From: Nigrospora sphaerica
Lineage: Eukaryota > Ascomycota > Sordariomycetes > Amphisphaeriales > Apiosporaceae
Direction of reading: 5' to 3'
DNA: 64,000 bases
NCBI GenBank assembly: GCA_018287875.1
Contig: JAGVVL010000001.1
Coordinates: 3,782,001 to 3,846,000, forward strand
The first letter of the stretch is position 1; every line of letters starts with the position of its first letter. Shown here piece by piece: positions 10,424 through 22,289 of the stretch. The notes below the pieces were generated by a model. It was not told the origin of the DNA and did not search any database. It was given only the letters and a program-made list of their open reading frames with translations. A program made the position numbers and the translations under genes.

Positions 10424-13078
10424 GTGAGGGCCTCATCGGTTCGGGACCGCAACCCCCAGGGTCTGCTGGGACCGGCGGGGCAAGAGACACAGGCCACGCA
10501 AGGCTGCGCCGTACAGGAGGCTCTCTATAAAACCAGGAAACAACGGCCCGGCGACGGTCAAGTGTAGAGATAAGGGAAGAACACCGCCAGAGGGCGTTGA
10601 AATGTATGTCCGATTTAGTCCTAGTGCCGCACTAAGCAATCTACGGCAGCAGGGTGGATTGGACCGGCTGTCTAGGCCGTTGGCTTTGCTCTCCCACTGA
10701 ACGATATAATTAAGTAGACGCTCCGACGCACTGAGAAGTCGCGGAGGTAGGCAAATCGTGGGTTTTGCGCGACGTGCCCGCTCGGGGCGACGCCGGCAAG
10801 GAGTGTGATTTTTCTCTTCTTCTTTCCTCTTCGCCACGACGCAAACAGGTCGTACCGACGACAGAAGTGAAAAACGTGTACACAGAGGGCAGGGAAATTG
10901 GCCGCGGTGAGAAGAAAAAGCACCTACCTCGGCAGGTGAGCCCAGCTTTTGCAGTGGTCCCGGGGGGGACGACGATGGGAAAACTCTGCCGTGCAACAGC
11001 ATGCCGGAAGGCACACAGGCGCTGCCTTGAATGACGGGAGGACAAGAAGAAGATGGCCGGGAGGCGGGAGGGAAGGATGATAAAGAAAAAGAAGATGGGG
11101 TGCTTGGTTCGGCAGAGCCAAAGCTCGGTGGGTGCCGATCACGTGCAACATTGTGTGGCTCGCGGGCGGCGGGATTCGTCGATAACCATTATTCGCGCGC
11201 GCCCGGTTTCTTCTTGCCCTTCTCTTTTCCCTTTCTTCTTTACACTTTTTAAAACCAAGCACGATTAATCAACCGATTGCGAATCGCCAACTTGCTTTTT
11301 GGTCATATTTGCGTGCAAGACGAACTGCGTGACCGTCGCCAACTAAACCACGGCGCGCCGCCCCATCCTTGGGGCGTTGCGTCTTGGTGGCACTCGTACA
11401 TCTCTTTTCTCTGCCTCTCCCTTCGTGCGCTCAGTTTGGCATATGCTTCTCTTGGGGGGAGAGGCTGCTTCGGGTGAAATGAGGCCAACGTTCGCACGGC
11501 CCTACTCCAACGGCTTCTCCGAAGGATTGTAGGGCGTTCGTGGTAGAGAACTTTTTTTTTCCTTCCCGCCGTGCCCGCGCGCTCTCTTTGCTCTGGCTGG
11601 CTTATTCGCCACCTGGATCCATTGCGTGAACCGGCGCGCTCGGCTTATCCCCCCCATCTTGCGGGCACTGCTGGCCTGGGTGCGGAATAGGGCGAGAACC
11701 CCTAGCTGTACTGCATCCGTGTGCCATGCAAACTCGACGTGCGCGATGCTCACCCGTGATGCTTGCTGCCGATGCCGGCCTCGGACGCTCACCTCTACGG
11801 CGCAGTGCACGATGGCTTCGAGGCTTGTACTCGGCTCAGCCGGTGACCGCGGGTGCGGCTGTGATGTATTCCGGTGTTGCCGGTCGCCTGATTAACTCGC
11901 ACACTCGCGGGGACCATGGGCAGCCGATGGCTATGTAGTCGCTGTTCCGATACGGCGATCGCTGCAGATTCCTATGGTGGCAGCTCCTGTACCTGGCAAG
12001 GGACTGTTGGGTTCAATTGTCTTCCCAGTGCTCATTGTGGTCAGTGCCGGCATTGAGACCTAGTGCGAATACTTACAAGTACCATTAGGCGCTGGAATTC
12101 CTATAGGACAGCATCCGCTCAGCCGTGTGAGAATGAAAATTCCACTCCGGACGTACCATATCATACGGTACGCAAACATCTTGGTCCGGCATGTGTCTCT
12201 GTACTTTACTGAGTATGTAGGCCACTTGCTTACATACCCCGCGCGAACCGCGGGAAGCGGTACCGCCCGTACCTTAGCACCAAATCTCTTTGCGTCTACT
12301 ATTGGGACACCACTTTAGGTTCTCACATTAGTGCCAGCCAATATTCGGGGGCTACGACCAGGTACCGCAGTTACATATCACTAATTCGCGGGAACATCAC
12401 GAGCCGAACGAATGGCGAGTTTCTATTGCCCCTGGCTGCTTCACGTACTCGGTAGTGCGAGGTCTCTTCTATGGGAAGCACGGCCGCTTCCACCACCCCC
12501 ACACCCCGAAGAAGGCTCCGCCGTAGCCATGGGCGAGAATGCCCTGGGTCCCCTCGACTGCCACGGAAACCCTGGAAGTACCCTTAACCCGGGGGGGACT
12601 GGGCTCCAAGGGGACTGAGGGCTTCTGTGCAAGGTTGTAAGTACTCCGTAGGTGGCCCGACCCTAAGTGTCGACCCACTGGGAGCTTCTTACCATGACAT
12701 GAGGGGTCCATGGCGGGCACCCTGCTCCGGCGATCATGGTGCGTTACATCTCCCACTGCACGCACACGTATCTTAAGCGGGGGGGGGGAATGGAGCGAGG
12801 GCTGCTGGAATCGATCTTTTCTGCGCGTAGCTGTCGTCTCGTCCTAACCCCCTCTTCCGCATCTCTTCTCGCTGAACTATTGACGTCTACGAATGCCTCT
12901 CGGAGACGCACGCTCGGCCCTTGGACCCCCGTAGAGACCATATACCTACCCATCCACCCCGTTCCGCGTCCGCTGCGACGACCCGACGAATCCCCGATAC
13001 GGAAAGAACCCCTCCCCCTCCCTTCCCCCCCACCTGGTCACTCGAAAGCGCCGGGAAAGGAAAGGAAAAGGAAGAGCA
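10424..13078. other. Intergenic region, 2.65 kb, no gene supported
   Basis: Short, weakly biased open frames occur on both strands and none resembles a known protein. Pyrimidine-rich patches occur around 10810-10835 and 11196-11240. The part 12060-12400 is noticeably less GC-rich than the flanking genes. The last 300 bases before 13079 are C-rich and are probably the leader of the next gene. Confidence 0.55.
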
Positions 13079-13901
13079 ATGGTGACCACGCGCTCGGGCA
13101 ACAAGGCGACGACGCCGGCGCGGACGTTGTCGGCGCGGACGCCGCGGGCGCCGCGGGCGTGGTATCACGTGCCGGGGCGGGCGACGCTGGGCTGGCTGGC
13201 CGTGTCGCTGCCGCTCGTCGCGTGGGACAGCGTGTACGTGCTGGGGCGGCCGCACACGATGGAGGGCGGGTGGCTGCACTGGCCGCTGTGGGTGCCGTAC
13301 CGCCTCTACGGCGAGGTCGACCACGTCTACGGCTGGGCCGCCGTGCGCGCCGGCTCCGGCTTCACCGCCGCCCAGGGCAGCCTCAACGTCGTCGAGACCC
13401 TCCTCTACCTCGCCTACCTCTACCTCTACCTCGCCCGCGCCCGCCCGCTCCCCGCCGCCGCCGCCGCCGCCGGCCGCCGCGTCCTCGCCGGCCGCCCCGC
13501 CGCCCTTGCCGTCCTCCTCGCCTTCAGCGCCGCCGTCATGACCCTCAGCAAGACCGTCCTCTACTGTGAGCCCCTATCCCCCCCCCCGGCGCGGATTGCC
13601 ACCCCAGGACTGACATGTATCGGGCGCAGGGGCTAACGAGTATTTCTCGGGGTTTGCCAACATCGGCCACAACACCATGCAGGACCTGATACTCCTGTGG
13701 ATCATCCCCAAGTAAGTCGATTTCCGGACCCGGCGGCGCCTGAGGAGAGAAAGGGGGGTTTCCCTTTCCACGAGCTGACCTGTTCGTCCCATCAGCGGAG
13801 CCTGGTTGATCTTCCCGACTTACATGATCTACACCATGGGCGGCGAGATCCTCGACGGGCTGACGGCGGCCTCGTCCGGTCTGGGTAGCAAGACGGAATG
13901 A
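13079..13901 (+). CDS. Small fungal integral membrane protein, EXPERA-like
   Basis: Predicted membrane protein of 224 residues from exons 13079-13565, 13630-13711 and 13796-13901. Donors are GTGAGC and GTAAGT; acceptors are GCGCAG and ATCAG. After a basic, Ser/Thr/Arg-rich N-terminus (about 1-32) there are four to five hydrophobic segments. Spaced motifs WDSVYVLGRP, WLHWPLWVPYRLYG, VDHVYG and a following SLNVVETLLYL recall the EXPERA fold of emopamil-binding and TMEM97-type proteins, which act on or bind sterols in the ER. The match is from memory of motif spacing and is not a confident family call. The last exon gives WLIFPTYMIYTMGGEIL and a polar tail ending SKTE. Codons end almost always in G or C, which explains spurious open frames in the other frames. 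Start at 13079 was chosen because it opens the frame of the conserved part. Confidence 0.75.
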
Positions 13902-14716
13902 AATAGCCGATTTCGGCGGCGGCGGCGGAAAATACCCGACTCATTTCGCTGCTTAGCCTTGAACGTGGGAGCATGTTTGGAGGTCATGATAATGAGAATC
14001 GGTTCTATGACTGTTGGTGGAATCCGCTCTTTACTTTACCTCTTGCACAGCCAGAAATGTCGAACCTCTCACCTGACCGCGCATCCTCCCTCGCACCCCC
14101 CCCCCCCAAGACAGACCAACCCGGCACGGAGCGAATGCTGTACGCCGTCGGCAAAACGAAATGTGTTGGTGCGCAAGGGCGCTAGTGTGAGGGGGGCTTC
14201 GTTTTCTCTCTGTTTTCTGGGAAAATCGGGATTACTATGAAGCCATCGCATCGCTGAAACACTAACAGGATGACAGGCAAGGATATTACATAACGACCGC
14301 CACTGTTCACCCAGTCTCCGGTCTACGTGCCTCTTTCTACTTCTTCTTCTTCTTCTTCTCCTCCCTCTTGAGAAGGGGGGCACGGTAGTTTGAGATGACA
14401 AAGGGAAAGGGAGGTCCGAAACGCCAAGGCGACCTTTGTAAACGAGTGGTTTTTGTGGGTATCAGTAAATCGAGATGCCAGGAAAAACCCCCCTCCTTCT
14501 TGACGAGACATAGTCAAATTGGGTTAGCTCCCCTTTTTTCCACCTTTCTTGAAATTGAAACCCTCGAAGACAATCAGTCGTGCTGGGACGGGGACAGCAT
14601 CTACGATTGCCGAATGCGTCGGCGGAGGGTTTGTAGGGGGGGGGGAAGCCGATTAAGAAAGAAACCAATCCCGTGTGGGTGAAAATCTGTGGGACAAAAG
14701 GGAATGATACCCGGAC
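13902..14716. other. Intergenic region between convergent genes
   Basis: This is the shared 3' region of the EXPERA-like gene (plus) and the DUF8004 gene (minus). A C run at 14097-14107 and a CTT run at 14339-14362 are present. No gene was seen. Confidence 0.6.
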
Positions 14717-17661
14717 TCAGGGTTTGGGCTCGGTCAGGCCGCCCAGCCCGTACATGTCCCACTCGGGGCGGATGTCGTCGCCGCTGGCGGGCGAGCCCAG
14801 GGCCGAGGCCCGCACCTCCATGAGGGCCTTGATGTCACCGAGCGTGGCCGGGTTGGTCGGGACGGGCATCATGAGCCTCAGGGCGGCGGCGGCCTCGGCC
14901 TCGTCGGCCTCGTGCTGCTGCGGGATGGTGCCGAGGTCCGAGTCCTCGCGTGCCTTGCGGATGTTGAGGGGCAACGGCTCCAGCGACCGCCGGTATTGCG
15001 TGTGCAGGCTCTGCGACCGCCGTTTCTCCAGCTGGTGCGGCGGCGGTGGCTGCGATTGGCGCGCCCATCGCGGTACCGCCTCGGCGCCCACGACCGACAT
15101 GGGACGCGGGCCGAGTGGGTCGACTTCGCGCCCGCGTCCGCGCTGCGGCGGCTCCCCGACCGTGTGCCGCGCGTCCCACGAGAGGCACGGGTGCACCGCG
15201 ACCTTGGGCGCCGTGTTGGCGACGTTGGCTGTCGCAGACTCGGCTAGCGACGTGGCGCCCGTCGATGCCGTACTCTGCTCCGACCTGGTACCGTCGTTGG
15301 ACTCGCTGGATTTGGATGACGTCGACGGCGATCGCGATGTGTTGGGAGCGGCGTCCGTCTTGACAAGGGGCTGCGGGTGCAGGTGCGGCAGTTGTTGTCG
15401 CTGTTGTCGTGGTTGCCGATAGGACATTTGATTTTGTTGCTGCAGCTGTAGCTGAAACTGTTGCTGTAGCTGTAGCTGTTGCTGTACATGCTGCTGCTGC
15501 TGCTGTTGATGCTGCTGCTGCTGCTGCTGCTGTGCCCCAAACTCAACCTCGTTCATGCCATTGCCGTAGCCATGAACGACGATCTCGTGATAGTGTGATG
15601 ATCTCCGCGACGGGTGCGTGGCGAGCCTTTCCACATTCGGCCGATTGAAAATGGTGAAGGACCGCCTGACCGGATTGTTGCGTGAGACATTCGGCCTCAT
15701 CGTGGACACGCGCCGCGTAGGAGGCGGCGCCTGCTGCCCGGCGCCCGTCATGCTGAGATCCGTCAGGCTGTCACGCTTCGCTATCGCAAGGTAATCAATG
15801 TCGGGCTTAATTTCCAAGCGGATATCGGGGCTCCTCGGCGGCGTCCATACCTCGGTGGCACCACTCCAGCCGGCCGTCGAGATGGATGGGTTCCGGGAGA
15901 TGTCGCCGGTGAGCCTGCGAAGGAAGGAGTGGACAGGCCGGTCGTCCTTCCACGGCGGCAGGTTGCCTGTCGAAATGCAGAGGTGGTAGGGGGCGTTGGC
16001 GCTGTCCTTGACCTCGGGGGGCGGCTGGGTTGCTTGTCGTAGACACTGGTATGTGGCGTAGATGAGGATCCAGCGGACTTTGCGCGCGTCGGCAGGGTGG
16101 AGGTTCTCCTGCTTGTCGGCTCTTTGCGGCGCGAAGACTGTGTCTTCCTCGAACTTCCGGTACGCTCTCACGAGGTCGTTGTCGAGCAATTCGGGGTTGC
16201 CGGGGTTGGTTGCCCGGAGCAGGGCGTGATGCGTCGCCGTGCGCTGGTGGACGCCCGACCGGACTTGTTTGCCGAACCACGACACCCGTTTGGTGTTTAG
16301 GGGCGACTGTGTTTCGGGCAGCAGCGGTAACGGGTGCGAAATGGTGTCGAACTTGTACCGTGCGTCGAAAGATTGCACGCTTTGCAGCGTACATATCCCG
16401 CCCTGGGACGTGATGGGAATCCCCTGGGATGGATCCACCTCGGTATCGACCAGGTATTCGAAGAGGGCGTCAAAGTCGGCCCGCATGGCTCGGAAAACGT
16501 CTACCTCGAAAATGGTGCTCCGCGGGTCGACCGACGCCGGCGGGTAAAAGCCGAACTTGGAGGCGTAGACGGAATAAAGGTGCGTCCGGAAACGATCCAG
16601 GTGCGCTCTGGCGCCCGGATGCAGACCGAGATGAGCCTCGGACAGCTCGTCTTGAAGGAACGTCTTCAGCATGCTTCCCATCTGCCCTAGCCTGAGTTCC
16701 ACCTCGATTCGGGATCGCCGCAGCAGCTTTCGCGTAACGGACGACAGAAGCTAAAGCCGCCCGTCAGTACATACTCGGCGGAGTTTCTCTCCACCAGAGA
16801 AAAAAAAAAGGGGGGGGGGCAGGTGATGTGGGTACCTGGTATTCGGGACCGAGAAACAGCTGGTCACTCATGCCGCAGCAGTGCGCGAAGGCGTCGATAT
16901 ACAAGTCCCGGACATGGAGGACTTCGGCCAGGTGCAGGGCCGCCAGCGCGTGGGACGGCTGGCATTTGAAGTACAGGTAGCCCTCTTCGTCCATGTAGCT
17001 CATGAGATCGGCAAAGTTGTCGACCTGGGGCGGCCGGAACGCTTGCATGGTCTCGACGAGGTTGATGAGGGCGGTGCCCAGGTGCTCGCCCACCAGGGAG
17101 CGCCGGAAAACGAAGGCGAAGAAGTTCCGCGTGGCGAGGTGGAACTGGTAGGCCTGCTGTTTGTCGGATCCGGGCGGCGCCGGGATATACAGCTCGGTTC
17201 GGCCGTAGGGATTACCTGGCCGGGCTGGGGTCGCCCTCCGCGACGGCGCGCCCGGCGGTGACTGGACCTCCTGGGCGATGAAGCGGTTGATCAGCGGGTA
17301 ACAGTCGGCTTCCAAGAGCACGGCCAGGGGCACCTTGAAGGCCGGCCCCCGGCGCGACTGGCCCTGGCCGTAGAGGTGGACGTAGCAATCGCCATCACGA
17401 TACCACAGCTCGGGGTCCTAGTGGGGGCGCGTGTAAGTCAGCCAGGCGGCCTCGCTCGGCTCGGGGCCTTGGTTTAGCGGACTTGCTTACCCGTCGTAGA
17501 CTATCCCAGGCAAAGCTCGACCGGGCGGCGCCGTCCCACCTCATGACGGTCGGGTTGGAGGAGACATGGCTCGGCCAGGCCCTGTCGGGGCGCTTCGACT
17601 TCCAGCCGCGCGACCGATTCGAGACGCCATTGTACAGCGTCAGATCCCGCGATAGCGACAT
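14717..17661 (-). CDS. DUF8004 family protein with poly-Gln tract
   Basis: Function unknown; the family is common in filamentous ascomycetes. Exons 17661-17491, 17417-16836 and 16750-14717 give 928 residues. The family core spans roughly residues 38-350. It begins with MRWDGAARSS...WDSLRR joined to DPELWYRDGDCYVHLYGQGQSRRGP, continues through FHLATRNFFAFVFRRSLVGEHLG and ends in exon 3 after LLSSVTRKLLRRSRIEVELRLGQM. The region after about residue 560 is disordered. Around 15425-15540 it has a Gln-rich tract of about 40 residues broken by His, Leu, Phe and Val, encoded mainly by CAG. The tail is rich in Ser, Pro, Arg and Ala. The donor after exon 2 is GTACCC and the acceptor is TTTAG. The start at 17661 is the first ATG in frame; a longer N-terminus from an upstream exon cannot be excluded because the family core begins soon after it. 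Confidence 0.8.
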
Positions 17662-18361
17662 GTCCCCGGTTGATCCAAGTGCCGGACTGTGGAGAGGGGA
17701 GGAGGGGGGAACAGAAACCGGACTGTTGGTGCGACAGATCTGGAGATACGGGCGTATATTTGGCGTGCCGTCCCCGGGGCCAGGGTTCAGTCCGAATCCG
17801 GCGGCGGCGGCAGCGACAGCAGCAGCAGCAGCAGCTGGGAACCACGGGCGAGCCTTTGAGGATGTTGGTCAAGATTCGTCCAATGGTCCACCAACACCTT
17901 AACAAGGATCCCGGCTGATCACAGTTGTCCGTGTCCGTCCCCGGGGTCCATTGGCCAGAAGAAGCAACGACGCTGTAGCCTCGTCGGATTTGACTTTGTC
18001 GAGGGAGTGAGTTGGGTATCCCTCTGTGTTAGCAGACGTCAGACATGACGAGGATTGCGCCGTCAGCTGATTTGGGGCCCAAGGGGGCGGCCGCAACGAT
18101 ATTATAATTCCGGCCTCGAGCCACACTCGCGCGCCCGTCGGGAGCTGGACTGGCGCAAAGAGCGTGTTCTGCGTGTGGGCATGGCCTCTTTCAGCCCAGA
18201 CGTGGGCGGCGCTACCACAGGCACTCGACATTTTCGCCTGTATCTAGCGGCCAGTAGCTGCAAGCCATCGTCGCCTCTGGTGCCGTCCGGCCTGGTGCAG
18301 GGTTCGCGTATCCCTGTAGTCTCTGCCGCTCGTGGGCCAGCCCATCCCGAGCGTGTCCGGC

Positions 18362-18516
18362 TTCCGGTTCTGGCTCTGGCTCTGGCCCTGCTGCTTTCTT
18401 GGCTTTGGCTCTGCTGCTTTCTTGGCTCTGGCTCTGCTGCTGCTTCTGCTTCTGCTTCTTTCTGCCTCTGCCTCTACCTCCGCCTCTGCTTCTGCCTCTG
18501 CCTCTGATTCTGGCTA
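18362..18516. repeat. Imperfect TCTGCC/TCTGGC minisatellite
   Basis: About 155 bases of imperfect six-base units (CTCTGG, CTCTGC, TTCTGC, CTCTAC) on a strongly pyrimidine-rich plus strand. Frames through it read as Leu/Trp/Ser or Arg/Lys/Gln repeats, typical of low-complexity DNA. Confidence 0.85.
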
Positions 18517-19701
18517 AGAGGGCCGCTCTACTGGCTTGCTTCCTTCGGTATGGTAGGGGCGTTAGAGAGTCTACGGGGTGCAGGTCAGTACATCGATCGT
18601 ATTGGACGATACGCGATGAGAAGTGCCGGCTCGGATGCGCCACCACCATCGCATAGGCCCCAGGGCAGGCTGGAGACGGCGGCCCTGCCGTCAGAGGCTT
18701 GTGTACGTGTCGGTTTTGTCTGCGTGTGCAGGCATATGTGTGCTTGAGTAAGTCAACCCGTAGGGTTAGTCCATACTAAGGCATGCGTGTACATGCGTAC
18801 ATGTGCGCATAAATCATGCTGGATGTAGACGAGTAGGTAAGATGTACTTGAGTAAGTCACCGGTCGGTACTTACCCTAATTACCGTACTCACTGCCCGAC
18901 CCGTCCGCTTACTTACCTGATAGCCCCTACACCCGTGCTACCTCTCGTCGTCGGTACGAAGAAGCCTCCTTCTCGATGGGCAGACAAGCCGAAACATCAC
19001 ACCCATTATCCCCCCATCCTCCCTCCGATGCACGAATCAGCCACAATCGCCTAGATGCTGGTGCAACACTTCCGGTGATCCCAGAGGAGACGGGGAACTC
19101 TATTCCCGCGGCTGCAATGCGCCTGCGCTCGGCTCGGCTCACCACCTAAGGGTGGAGGAAGGAGGCGGAAGTCTCTGACGCGAGGGCCCAAGCTTCCCAT
19201 GTGACGGACGATGGAGGGTGAGGGGGGGGGGACGTAACATAACATAGACAGAGAGAATGCGTGTGGGAGAGGAAGAGGGAGAGAGAAAGCCTTTCATTGC
19301 ATCTTGCCCAGCCCAAGCCAGCGCGCCTTGTCCATACCATTCACTACCCTGTTGGGAAGCAGCAACAGTAGAGCAGCAGCGCGAGGAGATCCACCATGGG
19401 AAACGAAGGCGGAGTGGGCCGAAGCTTGGCACAAGAAGAAATCCCCATCCCTTCCTCCATCTCTCCCACCACCCCTCCACCGCGGGATCCGGATCTGCGC
19501 GCGCTTTCGTGGGCAATCTTTCCTGCAGCTCTCGGCGACGGGCGGACGAATGCAGCATGCCGAGCCCCGTCTAGGCCAATCAAACCACCCGATGGCTGGC
19601 ATAGCGTGCCTATTCTCTCCTCGCCTCTCTGCCGTGTGCGTGTTTCTTCCCACACCCGCCACTCACTTAGACCCCGTCAATGACAGCCAGTCGGCCAGGT
19701 G

Positions 19702-19722
19702 TTTTTTTTTTTTTTTTTTTTT
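19702..19722. repeat. T homopolymer, 21 bases
   Basis: An uninterrupted run of 21 T followed directly by AAAAA. It is the longest homopolymer I see in the window and lies in a gene-poor stretch. Confidence 0.9.
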
Positions 19723-22289
19723 AAAAATCCCATGGTACTCCGTATGTACATAGGATGCATGCGTGCGTGTCTCTGCGTGTCAGGTATGCGTGTGCCTGCC
19801 TGTCTGTCTGCGTGTGTCGATTTGATCACCCCAACAGCCATGCGGACCTGATCTGCCAACAACCACCTCTGCTACATAGCTCCATTAGGAGCCCTTGGCC
19901 GACGGTCTGGGCACGCCTGGCTTTCTCTCCGGGGCGTCGGGTATGTGGTGACGCCGCTTGTCTTTCTCGCTGCGCAGGATCCGGCAAAGACGCGTGCCGT
20001 CAAATCATCAGATCTGAGAAGGCATGAAGGCCAACCTCGCCCCGTCGTGACCCAGACTTGGGTGTGTCATCCTTGGCCCCTGTAGCCCCTCGAGGCCCCT
20101 GCAGCCGCCACACGGTGTTTTGCTGGATTGACCGATGCTGAAGCCTCGCCGTTGTCGCCAGCATCAGGACTTGATTCTGTGGCGGCATGATGAAGAGGTG
20201 ACGTCCATAAGAGGCGCCGGGTAGAACCAGCGGGTCTACCACTGCTAGGGGACGACTTTTGTCTGAGGCTTTCTGGTATTTTCGTATCCCGCCGCACCCC
20301 GGGTGGCCCTCTCGTCACGCAAGGCCGTCTTCCCTGCTTGGGCCTGTCTCTATGGCCAGCACCACGCCGACTCTGGGCCGCTGACGCCGGAGCCTCTTAC
20401 ATGGACCACCCCCAATTGGAAGGCCCCGAAGGCCCCAAACCTCTTCATCGACACGGGCGCCCCCTCACCAACAGAGAGCGGCGCTCATGGCTGTTGACTG
20501 AGAGGCGCACCCGGCCGAACCGCCGGAACGGCCAGGGCACCGAGAGTATACGGGATGGCCACTCTCACCACTCCACGAGCTCTACAGGGCATTTAGTACA
20601 CAAGGCACGCGTGCATCTGAGCTGTACTGTCTGGGACATGGCTCGTCACCCGATTCCGGCTCCCCGGCAAGTCCAAGACATGCAGCGCCCAGGGCCTTCG
20701 GCTCGCCGCCGGATCCAAACCGGCCAGCAGCCGTTGAGCATGGTGGAGGCGTTTCAATGCCCGCGATTCAACCACTGATTCACCAGCCACCGAGAAGCCC
20801 AATGGATTTTGACCAGCGTAGGCGTTGGACGGCCAAGTGCGCCAGCCGTCCTCAAGAGTGCGCCTCCCGCCGCCCCTCTGCAAGTCAGAACCGGCGGGAC
20901 AAACAGAGCAGGCAAAGGACCCCAGGAACCTTATTGGGAGGGGGAACGGGCCAGGTTCAGTGACGGTTAGCTGGCGGTGCCTCCATATATGGGACCTGCC
21001 CCGACGCGTTCCTGGACTCCGGCCACCTGGCAGGGCCGATGAATCAGTCGCGAGTCGTGCGATGGAGCAAGTATCCGGTCCTTTCCGGCTCCTTTCGGCC
21101 ATGACAAACAGCGCAGCAACGCAAGGGCAAGGGTGGCGCCCCGGGGAACTGGCACCAGTGCCGGGCCCCAGGGAGGGAATCGTCGGAGCAAATACGCCTC
21201 AGCCGGATCATGGTTCGCCCGGATGGAAAGCTGCAGCCCGTCCTGCGAGGCCGGGTAGGAAGCCAAATGGATGCCGGAGCAGCGGTAGGACATGCATGCA
21301 GGCAATCCTGGGAGACGATATGCATGCACGTATTATTTACGTACTTTACGTCTTGGATGCGGGGATGGTGGTGAGGTATGAGGGGAAGGAAAGCGCCGGC
21401 AGCTTGCGTGGCCTCGATGGGAGAGGATGGTTGGGGGAGAAGCGGAGGGACATGAATGCGGTACACGGATTTGTTGGTTCGATGTCGTCTGTATGCTGCA
21501 GTTCTCTCTGCTGTGAGGAGAACAGTGCAAATAAGATTATATCAGAAACAGCGTTGCCGAAAAGCAAGCGCTCAAGAAGGCAAGCGCCGGGCTTATTTAT
21601 TCATTGCATGTATTGGCATTCAAATATGGAAGCTTGTGATTCCCATGTTGCAATTCCATACCCGCCAGCCTTAGCTGTTGCAGCCACCTCAGGGACGAGC
21701 GGGAAACAGCAGGAACGAAGATCTAGGGTGAGCTATAAACTTGGGGGGGGAAATCGACGACGAGAAAGCAAGAGGGAGAGTGCAGAACCATGGAAAGGGC
21801 TCGCCCGGGACCATCGGAAGCGATGCATTGGCTTTTTGTCCGCTGCAAATACTGCAAACACACTGATTGGCTTTGTTGGCACCACAAGTGGTCCTGCACC
21901 TCCCGAGGAAGCCATTGACCGGCGTCCGTGTTTATGATGGTATGGTGATGGAGCTACAGGGGAGTAGGAGTATCTCAGGGATTTCCGGGAGGTCCCTGGA
22001 AGACTGTCGATTCCCGCTGCAACTTGGGGGAACGAACCGCTGGGGCACACAAGACCCAAACAGGCAATTTAGCTACGGCGAGTGTACTTGCAGGGCTATC
22101 CATCCCATTTCTCCAACTTACATTACGCACTTACCTAAAGTACCAATTTACAAGGTAGGAAGTAGGTACACCTACTACCAACCCACGCGTCGCGGCACTC
22201 GAGAGGGGCAGACGCGCGCGCAAGCTGCCATGTAGCCGTACCCCCAACCGACTCCCGACTCCCGCTCTCGCTCTCCCTCTTCTCTCCCG

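Larger units (their letters stand above)
17662..22289. other. Intergenic region, 4.6 kb, gene-poor
   Basis: This is the upstream region of both the DUF8004 gene (minus) and the dynactin p62 gene (plus). It contains the CT-rich repeat at 18362-18516, a T run at 19702-19722, and clusters of TAC/CTA motifs around 18830-18920 and 22125-22180. One long frame, 20825-21937 plus (370 codons), has codon use unlike the neighbouring genes and no recognisable domain, so I do not call it. I saw no exon chain with conserved motifs. Confidence 0.55.

Noticed and set aside
14835..15188. Frames in other phases over the DUF8004 gene
   Set aside because: They are shadows of the GC-rich coding exon and lack independent support.
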